NCBI GenBank assembly: GCA_050084515.1 | Contig: CM114271.1 | Span: 59,458,001-59,522,000 of the forward strand | Length of the DNA stretch: 64,000 nt | From: Blasia pusilla | Lineage: Eukaryota; Marchantiophyta; Marchantiopsida; Blasiales | Direction of reading: 5' to 3' | Shown here: in pieces, positions 10,847-20,806 of the stretch | Position numbering within the stretch: the stretch's first letter is position 1 | Layout of the letters: each line of letters begins with the position of its first letter | Notes under the pieces: model-generated | What the model saw: the letters and a program-made list of their open reading frames with translations, nothing else | What the model was told of the DNA's origin: nothing | The model's database searches: none | Made by a program: the position numbers and the translations under genes

Positions 10847-11161
10847 TCTCATGTTGAGCCTTATGAGCGCCTCTCTTACACAGATGTGTGTGGTTATGTA
10901 GGAGTTAGGGTGCTAGCGTCTGGATTCCCTCATAGTAGAGGGTGGATGTGGTTTGATATGCCGATGTAGATTCATGAGTGAAGTTTTAGGCTGGGTGAAT
11001 CGTTTTTAATACTCTTGATTTTGTTGCGGGGTCCCAGTGTATATGCGTGTAAATGTATCATTCATGTGTGGATCTACGCGTGTGTGGGAAAGATCCGCGT
11101 TGTGTGGTATAAATGTGACCAGCGATGTATATTGTGTAGCAATGTGTATACGCACGACAAT

Positions 11162-12130
11162 GTGAAATTAATGGACACATAATGATTAAAGTTAAATCTT
11201 AAAAATATGGCCAAAAAAAGAAAGAATTTTTTTAATAATACTTCTAACTTGGCTCAAGAAAAAATTTCACAGATTTTCTTTTATTATTTATGGAAAACTT
11301 AATTTATCACTTTTCGAATCTTCATCTTTCAAGAAGTAAAAGAAAATTACTTTTTTTGATTATTTTTTTCCCATAAGAGAGATTAAATTTTTCTTCCAAT
11401 CTAACTTGAAAATTAAAACTAATATAGAAATAATATGTCTTCCATTATTTGGAATAATAATTCTTGTCCCATTAGTGTCTTATTATCCTTTTTCTTTTTT
11501 CCCAAAGGAAAATTAATTTTCCCTCTAAACCAAACTTTAAATTAATTTTGTCATAATTTTGTTGGTATGAATCTTGATAAAACCATTTAAAATTTTCAAA
11601 TGAGAAAAGATAATAAAAATGAAAGAGGATCTAGAAGATTTCATCAAGAAAGATGTTTGAATTTAAGTTAATTATAATAATTTATTTATCATTAAAAAAT
11701 AAAAAAACCTAATGATTAAAACCTTACCATTCTGGTTTTCTGCTTAATACATGGTAAAATTAAGAGAAAAAAATTTATGAACTAGTTTCATGGACAAATC
11801 TGATAAGTGTCATTTGTTCGTTGGTCTTCAAAAGTGAGTTAACTCCCTCAACGATATGATTATTATTAAAATCATAATCTTATTTAGAGAGAAAATGTTG
11901 TTGTAATGATCTTCATGTATACTAGTGGGCAGCCTAAGCCTAGAAATCATAATCATGCTAAAATTTATTTATTTTAATCATGCTAAAATAAATAAATTTT
12001 CCCTTAGAGGGGAAACATTTTCTTGTTAGAGGGGAAACATTTTCTTGTTTCTTGATTAATTGCTTTCCCTATCATTTGTTTAAATCATAATGAAGGCATT
12101 ACCGTAGTGAAGGTGGTAGTTACTTTCTTG
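11162..12130. other. AT-rich spacer with a short tandem duplication
   Basis: No gene seen. Strongly AT-rich. Around 12,003-12,049 a block of about 23 bases beginning TTAGAGGGGAAACATTTTCT is repeated in tandem. Just before it, AATCATGCTAAAAT is also repeated. Confidence 0.5.
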
Positions 12131-13208
12131 ACTAGATTCTTAAGAGATAAAAACCACCGTTCAGCTGTGGGCGATTTGCCTTCGTCTTAAATTTGTTGGG
12201 AAGCTGACATCTCGATTTACAAAGAATGCGGACAACAAGAAGAAAATACTTTTTTTCATTTTCCAGACTAACTTGATATATTAGGTGTGTCATTTTAATG
12301 ACTATCCGGCGTTTTAGGTTTCCCTGGAACTCTCTGTCCGAGGACTCGCCAGATCCCAAATGGCCGGTAAAATGTTGGTGCAGCTATATCGCGAGAATAA
12401 AATCTGAAATGCAACCGGTTTGGCAGAAAGGAGGATCCCTACTATGGTGTATTTTGGGAATCCGATATGGCGATCGTTCAGATATGCAAGGAAGAAAAAC
12501 GAGAAAGTCAATCGGCATATCTACGCATCCCTGTCATCAAAAGTTCAGATGTGGTTTTTGGCCTATCAGAAGCTTAGAGTTAAGGAAACCGGCCCCAAAG
12601 ATCGTTAGCAATACGAGAAATAGAATTCGAGAATGCACATGAGATCTTGAAGTCGAGAAACCCAGAACCGAAGACGAAGTTGGAAACACCAAATCTTGCA
12701 AACGCTTCAAGTTGCTGTTGGAAGTTTGCCAATCAGTCACTGGCAAATCCAAAAACCAATGAACGGATTGAAGTAACACGCGAGAACTCTATAGGCTTGA
12801 ACCCAGATCTTCGTCGCAGTATACGCATCATAACGCATGGAACATTGTCTTTTCAGAAATGACTAAGGTTGTATCGTATCTTGGAAGCAATCACTAGGCG
12901 GGTACAATAGTATGAAGATTCCTGCCGACGGTTGATGGAACCCATCCCATCCCGGCCCGAGCAAGGGAGGGATGCGTTTAGCCATTAGTCTCGGTTGATG
13001 CGATTGGCAGGCATTGGAAACACGTTGGCAAAGTAGAAGCTGGAACACCAGTCACCGCCTCGATCGATCAGATAATCCATGGCAACTCGTAAGTTCAAAG
13101 CCTTAGGATAAATGGCTGCTCCTGGAGTTGTACGAGTGACTCGGCTATGGTTCGAGAGTTGCACTTGTGAACAATCGTCACTCGGACTTACAAAGCAAGG
13201 GTTGGAAA
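12131..13208. other. Start of less AT-rich island, upstream of the first secreted-protein gene
   Basis: Base composition shifts away from the AT-rich spacer. Several open frames of 60-115 codons occur on both strands, but none is recognised. The last few hundred bases would be the promoter and 5' leader of the gene at 13,209. Confidence 0.4.
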
Positions 13209-13937
13209 ATGGAACTCCTGGGCATCTTGTGCGTGCTGCTGCTTGCGGTGGGGGTGCAGAGTATACGGTCATGCAAGGAAGGTACCACTTCTGAGGTCGA
13301 AATTCGACCAAGAGATGGGTTTTTCACTCTCGTCAATCGCGGTTTCAAAAACCCTGCAGAGGCTGAATATGATCGCCAGATGCAGCTGCTGCCCTGCGCG
13401 GCCGAGAATTACCCTATTGTTAACATCGACAATGGCAACAACCCGATGTCGACTGAAAGTCATCGGAGGCCAGAGTGGTCTGAAGCGGGAAGCATTAGCC
13501 AGGCAGGAACCAGCGATCAAGAGGTGGGTGTGACAGTTGCCAACTTCGACGCTTCCCAGGTGGTGACATTTGACGAGAAGCCAGTGATGGACCAGGAAAG
13601 AGTTGTGGAAATCTCTGCTACTTCTGGTGTCGAGAAGAGGGAGGTTCCTGCCTTTGTGATAGTGAGAAATCCACAGACTGATCAAGATGCTGATAATCAA
13701 CAGATGGTGACTATCAATATCGACATGCTCAACAGCCTCATCAAAGGGAGCTTGTATCCTCCGTCTGCTCCCAGCAGAGACCATAATTGGGTGGTTGCCA
13801 GCCTCCCGGAGCAAATCCACAGACCTTCTGCGGACCAGTTGCTAGTCTTACGCGTTGTGCCCAGCGACGACGGAATTGCAGACGCCCTGCCTGGTTTTCA
13901 GGAGGTCGCTGATGGAACCTACCGAATCAAGGATTGA
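13209..13937 (+). CDS. Secreted protein with an internal IDA-like peptide block
   Basis: Single-exon frame of 242 residues. The ATG at 13,209 is preferred over the in-frame ATG at 13,167 because it places a classic signal peptide at the N-terminus (MELLGILCVLLLAVGVQS, cleavage near 18-19). The middle is acidic and polar, with no recognised domain. Residues 174-193 (13,728-13,787) read LNSLIKGSLYPPSAPSRDHN. This aligns without gaps to the mature IDA peptide of flowering plants, matching Leu-4, Lys-Gly at 6-7, PPSAPS at 11-16 and HN at 19-20. Known IDA peptides bind HAESA-type receptor kinases in cell separation. Unlike known IDA precursors, 49 residues follow the block. Protein function is inferred from this motif only. 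It is convergent with the gene at 15,644-16,018. Confidence 0.7.
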   Translation: MELLGILCVLLLAVGVQSIRSCKEGTTSEVEIRPRDGFFTLVNRGFKNPAEAEYDRQMQLLPCAAENYPIVNIDNGNNPMSTESHRRPEWSEAGSISQAGTSDQEVGVTVANFDASQVVTFDEKPVMDQERVVEISATSGVEKREVPAFVIVRNPQTDQDADNQQMVTINIDMLNSLIKGSLYPPSAPSRDHNWVVASLPEQIHRPSADQLLVLRVVPSDDGIADALPGFQEVADGTYRIKD

Positions 13938-15643
13938 TCGAACCGACTGCGGCGTTATTACGATATCCGATCATAAATGAGGTTAAGGGTCAATTGTCAA
14001 TGAACACTTCACGTCGCCCTTGACTCTAACTGAGGTCGGCAGATCATAGGCAGGCGCTTCTGTATTACAACGGATTCACAACTCTTCAGCTCTAATTTCC
14101 AATAAGTTCTTTCTTCTTCCAGCATTCAAAATGAATAACTCGCTAGAGCTTAGACATATCAAGACTTCTATTTTCAATTCGTATCAACTCGTCACAATAT
14201 TTGAACTTACGTAAGTGCTGAAATTAAAATTTACATCATATAATCTTCATGACTCTTTCGCCATGTCATCGGTGGCCACATGTGCATGTATAATGGTGGA
14301 CATGATCGTCTGTTAATCGTTGTGTAAAGCCGGGATCATATTCTGAGAATTCCAAGGTGATGAGGTAGGAGTATGACGAAGAATTGAACTCTACAAATCC
14401 GTGTCATCGAGATTCTGACGAAATTCTCTTAAGAGGAGGATTAAAAAGTTCCATGCCTGGAACCTACGGCGATCTACCCGCAGCTCTCTTACAAATATTC
14501 TAGTGTTGGTCCAGAAAACCAAGCGACGCGCCGAAGTATCGGCACTCATGCGAAAGCAAACCTCTGAAAAAGCTGAATCCGAATGTCTACCATTCTCTGA
14601 CAGCTGTAGAATCTGTTGAGGGAGGGAAATCCGAAATCGGTCTCCGAGTTTGAATGCCGAATAGTTATTTGCATAAGGAGATCGGGATATTCGGAATCTT
14701 TCAGTCCTCGTCAGGTTGGACATCGTTGTTGCAAGTACTGACGACAATCTGCAAACTTTAGTGATATTTGTCATAAGTTGGATTAACCAAACGGAACATA
14801 TAAATGAATACTGCAAGGCTGCTGCTAAATGTTTCTTCCATCATCAGCACAAATACAGGTAGCCAAAAACCTTGAAATTTTTATAAAGATTTCGAACACA
14901 TTTCGCGAATAAATCATCGATAACTGAAAGCGTTGGGAAGCAAGATAAAGGAATGATTGCATCTGCCCATTGTATTTAGCAATTTGGTATGTTAGACTGT
15001 CGAAAGCGCCGCAATAGATATGAGAAGGAACGTGGGCATCTCAGTTAATCAGAGATACATATAATTGTACTCATCATCACGAATGAGATCGGTGACAATA
15101 TACAGGGAAGGAGTATACATATTTCTGTAGAATCCCCTTACGTACTCAAGGTACTGCAATTAAGTTAAATTATGTACAAAGTCCATCGCTCGCTCCTTGT
15201 GACAGGTTATGAATGACTGCATCGTGCTTCTCATTGCGATGTGCGGAACAGAAATAGCTGTTCAGATCTCTGACATGTGCTGGCTGAGCCGGGCGTAGAT
15301 TAGGGTAGGGGCCTTGTTGTCAAGGGCAGATTGAGCGAATGCGAGTCATCCTTGTGGGTAAGATCTCAATGGTGAATTTTGTATCACTCAAATCTAGCAT
15401 TTATGATTGATTTGTCGTCCTCTCATCCGCAGAAACTCAAGTAGCGCCATCGATCCATTCCACTCCATGGATGATGAACCTAGTTGTACTGGCTTATCCA
15501 TCATTCCCGTTCTGCAACGTAACAGCGAATCGGATTTAACGCATGAGAACTGAGCTTTTGCGCAATCTCTACCTTTCTTGTAGGCACATTTTCCGAGAGA
15601 AGAATATGGATTTTTCGGAGGGATTGTACTTCATCAATTTTCC
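13938..15643. other. Intergenic region between the two convergent secreted-protein genes
   Basis: Should hold the 3' ends of both genes. A 141-codon minus-strand frame at 14,391-14,816 begins with a hydrophobic stretch but shows no recognised motif. No transposon similarity seen. Confidence 0.4.
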
Positions 15644-16018
15644 TCACGGTACTGGCTGAGGTTCGATTGTATTACTGCTAAGACCTGGCCCCGGCGGAGG
15701 AGTCACACTTGCCCTCGGAAGCATGCTGAATGAAAATTGGTGTTTAGGAGTTACAGCCGACCGCTGCGACTCTACTGAAATGTCTGCGGAGGGAGTTCTG
15801 GTGCCTGTGAAACTTGGAGCAACCTGAGGCGCGGTTTCGACCTGCATATGTCGATGCCCTCGTCGAACGCCTTCTTCAGATCGAGGCGCGAGTGACAATT
15901 CGGAATCAGTGTCCGGACGTAAATGACGAAGGCTTCTGGTACATCGGACGGCTGGAATGGTACACATAAGAGCCGCAGTAGCTATGATGTGTACGAACAG
16001 TAAAGTCCGTTGACCCAT
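15644..16018 (-). CDS. Small secreted IDA-like peptide precursor
   Basis: Frame of 124 residues with the layout of a plant peptide-hormone precursor. It has a signal peptide (MGQRTLLFVHIIATAALMCT..., cleavage near residue 26), a variable Arg/Ser/Thr-rich middle, and a conserved block near the C-terminus. Residues 97-116 (15,671-15,730) read FSMLPRASVTPPPGPGLSSN, aligning end to end with the 20-residue extended IDA peptide: Phe-1, Leu-Pro-Arg at 4-6, Pro-Pro at 11-12, Gly-Pro at 14-15, Asn-20. Eight residues follow, as in many IDL precursors. If processed, the product would be an extracellular ligand. The Ser after Pro-15 is Gly here, and the basic residues of mature IDA are absent, so family membership is probable rather than certain. 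Confidence 0.68.
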   Translation of the reverse strand: MGQRTLLFVHIIATAALMCTIPAVRCTRSLRHLRPDTDSELSLAPRSEEGVRRGHRHMQVETAPQVAPSFTGTRTPSADISVESQRSAVTPKHQFSFSMLPRASVTPPPGPGLSSNTIEPQPVP

Positions 16019-17640
16019 CGAAGGTGTGATCCTAGATATAGCCCGGAGTATGATCTCACAATTGAGTATTCATGTCTTCCGAGAAACATCTAAAAATTGA
16101 CCATGAAATCCCTCGCACATTCAAGAAATACATGTAATCGATCGCGAATGTGGAATGCTTGTCGGCTAACTCTACCGACTCCCACGGAGCCCGCAGCAAG
16201 GCCCAGATCGTCGAGCAATGAAGAACAAGGGTCCCCCGCTAAACGCGTACGCGAGGAGATTTCACCATCAGACTCTGCGCTTCAAGCTGGGAAGAAAGAT
16301 AGAAGAATCTGCTTGAGCTTGTGCCACCCATGTTTCCTAAACTCGCGAAATATTGTCCTTCAGAGAGGAGAAGCGACGAAAAATGTGGTAAACTCCCGAC
16401 GAAAGCTGGTCAATTGACAATGCAGTGGCACAGAAAAGAGAGGGAGAGGAGATAGCTCGGTAAGGAGGGCCAGATCTGCGAAAGCTTTGAACGTACTGGG
16501 TAGAACCGGAGGAGAAGTGGGTGATAAGTAGTAGTGACCAACCGCCAGGCAGACACGGAAGCACCATCCCGCCGACCGGCTTTCTGCAAGCAGCCTTACA
16601 CGATCTGTGGCAGTGCATTTCCTGCCGCGACATTCTCGCTTTCGTTCCTCTGACCTGACTATTACCGCCGCAGGAGTTCCTCCCCGTCCCCGTCCCCGTG
16701 CCCGTCCCCGTCCCCGCCCTCTCCCATCCTTCCATTCCTTCCTTGTGCATTCCTCACACTCAACCTGCATGCAAACCTGCCGACATACCTCAGGAGCCTC
16801 TTATGCTTCGATCTCGCCCTCACGCAACTCGCCCTGACTTCATTCATTTCCTTGAATCCACGGGATTATCCCGAGAACTGCGTGGCGTCTACCTCCCTCG
16901 CTTCTCCCGGTATATCCCAAGTACAACACAGGCCACTACGATACGTTGCCTACATGGATGGATAGGATTGCAATTCGAATCAATGTCGCGCCCCTCAGTT
17001 CGTTGCGGCGGTCTCTCCAGACGCCATTTATCAACACATACAGAGCAACAATTCTCTTCGACGAGTTACGGCGATCAGTTGATAGTTGACAACGTCGCTC
17101 GGGCTCGCTATTTAGTCCAAAGACTCTAAACATTGGCTCACGCATACAGTCATAATAGCTACATCGGACGGTTGTGTTTGACATCAGAGAGATTCAACTT
17201 ACTCTCAGCTGTATTCAAATGTCGTAGGTTGCGTGCACCCCGGTACTCTAATCGTCTCCTCTGTAAACATAACCTCCATGGTAACTGACCAAAATTCTCC
17301 GCAAGAAACCGAAGACTTCTCTCACCAGACCTTGTACCGACTTTGAACCTAGATCGCAAAATCGGACGCACTATGATTACGTGGCTTTCCTGGAGACGTG
17401 GGATGCTAGCGTCGACGGTCGATATTCTCTTTGACCTTTCGTCGTTATCGGTAGTATCGATTCGGTACTCGCTTTCCCTTTCCCCCACTCCACCCTCAAG
17501 TCCGTCGGAGTCCACCTGCCACGTCCAGCGCAGCATGTGCTCCAGGACTGTGCTTGGATCTGAGACGCAGACTGCGGCTTTCCGCCCGGAATGAAAAAGC
17601 CTTCCCGCAATCCCAGGCTGCGCAGAGCTCCCATTTGCCC
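16019..17640. other. Island sequence upstream of the minus-strand secreted-protein gene
   Basis: Holds the probable promoter of the gene at 15,644-16,018 at its left end. Open frames at 16,097-16,417 (plus), 16,698-17,129 (plus, 143 codons) and 17,159-17,536 (minus, 125 codons) have no recognised domains. None has a signal peptide or repeats suggesting a real product. Confidence 0.35.
16681..16722. repeat. (CCCCGT)n short tandem repeat
   Basis: About six imperfect units of CCCCGT or CCCGTG. It creates Pro-Arg and Gly-Thr or Gly-Arg runs in overlapping frames, which should not be read as protein repeats. Confidence 0.85.
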
Positions 17641-18146
17641 GCTAAACTGGAGAAATTTTCACTTCCAACGGAGTCGTTAGAATTTATTAAATGAGAAGTT
17701 GTGGGGTCCTCCTGTAATCTAGAAAGAAAACTGGTCCGACAAGATAATTTTAATGTGGACTGGATTTTTCATGGATTAGGTCCCTCTATTTGCTAGACTT
17801 AATCTTTGTTCTAGGAAGAATAAAACATCAAGGGTCCGGCTAGTTTCTTTTTAAATGGTCCATTTCAGGTCAGTACAAACGAGAAAACGGTAAATTTTAA
17901 AATTTTCCTGTTATTTAGATGCAAATATGTCAATTTTTGGCCTATGATTGAAATTTTGAATCGATAATTTTAAATTTCTTCCGGTTAACTCAACATGTAA
18001 CCCTGGTTCTCCCCTGGACATTGCAATAAATGACCATACCCTTATGGGGATTAGTAGTTAGGAAGTAAATATAGAATACCTAAAATATTTTTCTAGTAAT
18101 TATTTCAATTTTTAATTTTAAAAATTAATTAATAAAAAAGAACTAG
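17641..18146. other. AT-rich spacer, no gene seen
   Basis: Composition returns to AT-rich immediately after the island. No open frame or repeat match recognised. Confidence 0.4.
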
Positions 18147-19500
18147 ATGTGGAGCAACTCTCTTTCTTCGACCTTAAAGTTCAACCAAGTAAATGTGGAG
18201 TATGGTCTTCTTCATGCCTTCCCTCAAAATTCACCCCACCTACTCCTAATTTTCCCATCTACATTGCAACGGTTATATTTCTTGGGGTCCAAATTGGATT
18301 CATCGATTGTGTCTCAAAGTTCTTTGATGAGGCCCATGTAGAGGAGGGGGACTTGTTATTTCAACAACAACTAAGATTTGCACGAGCTCTTCTTCCTCTT
18401 GCTACACAAGCAATTCTACCCTCTTTCAGTCAATTGATTACGGAAGGGATTGATCGACTTCAAGAGCATATCTCCCAGAATCTGCATCAAATCAACTTTT
18501 CCATCATTCTCTATGAGGCATCCCTTGACGTTCATCTAGCTTGTCTCTCTTAATATGCGGGTACCGGAGCGGGGACATGGCTTACAGCAAATCCTCTTAT
18601 TCTTCCATTTTGTCTTCCTTGAAGTATATTCTCAACAACTTTGAGGTTACGCCTTGACTTCCCCATCCTTCTCTGTTAGGTGTGCCAAATTGTGCATGCG
18701 GGGATCCCATTCATGCCAAGGGTATCCATATTCTCCGATGTGCACAGGGTAGAGAATGAACGACCACACATGATGTCATTAGAGAGGCGGTAGGATGAGT
18801 GGCTCGTACTACATGATACACCGTTGGGCAAGAGCAACTCCATGTTCTACCTTCAACCACACAAGCAACCTCTCGTCGGCGAGTGGATCTTGTTATGTCT
18901 CGATGTAGATTCCGGACACTAGGTGATATGATGGTTGCTGATCCCACATATTCTGACTTGGTGTATCGAGCCGCACATACCAAAGGTTCGGTGGCCAAAG
19001 CTGCAACAAGAATCAAGGAGTTAAGTTATGTTGTGAGACATGCGACTAATGAATTTATTCCTTTTACAGTGGAAGTATTTAGTCATTTACATGTGTCTTT
19101 TGATACTTTCCTGAAAGCGTGTGCCCACCACTCTCTCAAGAATCATCACCTTGCCCCTTCCCTTAGTCCTTCTCTGTCTAAAGTTATTACTTATTATCGG
19201 CAATGCATCTCACTAGCCTTATAACGTGCACAAGCCTTGGCATTGATATGTTGTGTGAAGGTGGTGGGGGGTCGCTTGCCTCGTCGTCCATTCACGTCCG
19301 ACCAACCACACGTGTTCTCGTCAGATTTGTTTCACGCTATCAATCGTGTAGCTCGTTGAGACGGTGATTGCGTTGGCTAGTTGCCATTTTCTTTTTGCAT
19401 TCCATTAGGCATTTTTTGAATCCTCTTTTAAGATGTTATTACCTTTCTTTGTCCTCTATGGAGGTTTATTTTATAATAAAGTGGATATATCTAAATTTCT
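18147..19500 (+). mobile_element. LINE-type element relic with C-terminal endonuclease-like region (copy 1)
   Basis: 5'-truncated. The frame 18,149-18,553 carries the end of an RT: FFDLKVQPSKCGVW, then a FLGVQIGFIDC-type block. A Cys/His motif follows at about 18,687-18,747 (CACGDPIHAKGIHILRC). Next comes 18,883-19,224 with RRVDLVM-like sequence, DMMVADPTYSDLVYRAAHTK, a Lys-containing segment, and FIPFTVEVFSHLHVSFD. The order RT, CCHC, then R..D...(about 15)...D.DP fits LINEs with a restriction-like endonuclease. The 3' end is near 19,490 after AATAAAGTGGAT, shared with copy 2 (about 60,050). Inactive. Confidence 0.6.
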
Positions 19501-20187
19501 GTAAGAGGAAAATGGAAAATTTTACGAAAATTTTGAAAACTCAACATAGAAAAAGATCAAGTTTTTTATGGCCGGTCAATTACATTAGCATATATTACTA
19601 TAAAATTTCTTGTTAAATAGTTCTAAAGTATTAGAAAATGAGTGGATTTGGATGTGGAGGACTTTGAGTAACCCTCCTAGGTTATATATCTTCATATTGA
19701 CCATCTAGGTAACAAGGGGTGTAAAAGTTTTTGGAAGAGAACTAAAATGGACAAAATCTATGTGGAATCTATATCATAACAAAGAGGAAGAACTTGAAGA
19801 ATTAGTTTCATTAATTATATATTATATAATGGTCCTCCGATTGCTAATAACTATATGTTACAAATTCAAAAATCCCAAATGACCAAAATAATGTGAGGAT
19901 GGATACATTCAATCAATGACATATTAGAGCTCCTCAAAGCTCGCGTTCAAAAATTCATATGATGAATGGAAACTACAAATTAGTGCTATAGGGTCATAGA
20001 CATCCCATGGGTAAAGGATTTGAGTTTTGTAAGCAATCATCATGTCATTTGATTTGTTCAACCTAACATGGGCACGGCCACATCTTTTCTCTATATTACT
20101 ATTATTGGAAACATTGATACCTTATATTCACAATAAGAAAAAATAGTGAGACAAAAATATTAACATGATTTTTGTCCCTTAATTCAC
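19501..20187. other. AT-rich spacer, no gene seen
   Basis: No recognisable coding sequence or repeat family. Confidence 0.4.
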
Positions 20188-20806
20188 ACTAGTATGTTGC
20201 CTGTGCGATGCACACGTGACCAAATTTCTCTTAAGACAACCCACTCCTCACTATGTGTATAAATTCCCCACTTCACTCCTTGTCAATTACCCACTACTCC
20301 CACTACTAATACCTCCTTGTTAATTACCCACTATCCACTACTGCCACTACTAACACCTCCTTGTTAATTATCCACTATTAACACATATACTATCTCCTCC
20401 CCAAAAAACATGCAACCATGGACAATGTATCCCCTGACAAATAAATTTCCATAAAAAAATACAATGTTACTATTTTTTTTTATTCTGACACTATTTTGTC
20501 TTATTATGCATGTGGTGTTGTCCATAATAGTATAGATAGATTTGATCTTTTGTGAAGGGAAAATGAATTTGAATGGAGGAGGATAATTAATTAATAATCT
20601 AGTTAGTTGGTATTATTTTGGTGGGGTAACGGAAGGGAAGAAATAGGTATTATTTAAAATTTTACAGATTGGTGAAATTATTCAGGGGAATGGAGTGTCA
20701 CTACTTCTTTAAGATTTAAGAAACTTGAGGTTATCTTTGACTTTTGAAGTTAGAAAATATTTTCGGATTGCTTGAATAATATCATTTCAGAGGCATGCTA
20801 ACTAGT
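20188..20806. mobile_element. Non-autonomous element with ACTAGT inverted termini, copy X
   Basis: The left end is ACTAGTATGTTGCCTGTGCG. The right end, read inward on the other strand, is ACTAGTTAGCATGCC. The interior (about 20,600-20,710, with TATTATTTTGGTGG and AGGTATTATTTAAAATTTTA) resembles the interior of copy Y at about 54,490-54,600. No coding capacity. The left terminus also has the short GTGCGATGCAC hairpin seen at some Helitron 3' ends, so the class is uncertain. Confidence 0.5.

Larger units (their letters stand above)
10421..11161 (+). repeat. LTR of element B with duplicated ends
   Basis: About 740 bases bounded by two roughly 120-base direct repeats (10,424-10,542 and 11,026-11,160), each ending GTGTATACGCACGACAA. 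The middle starts TTGTCACACC and holds a TATA box and a strong hairpin. The canonical TG...CA ends could define an LTR of 10,544-11,160. The extra left repeat lies between the polypurine tract and that LTR. The same arrangement occurs in two other copies. Confidence 0.65.

Noticed and set aside
13269-13820. 183-codon minus-strand frame
   Set aside because: It is antisense to the plus-strand gene at 13,209-13,937, which has a signal peptide and the IDA-like block. The antisense frame has neither.
16337-16847. Gly-Thr and Gly-Arg repeat frames
   Set aside because: Product of the (CCCCGT)n short repeat at 16,681-16,722.
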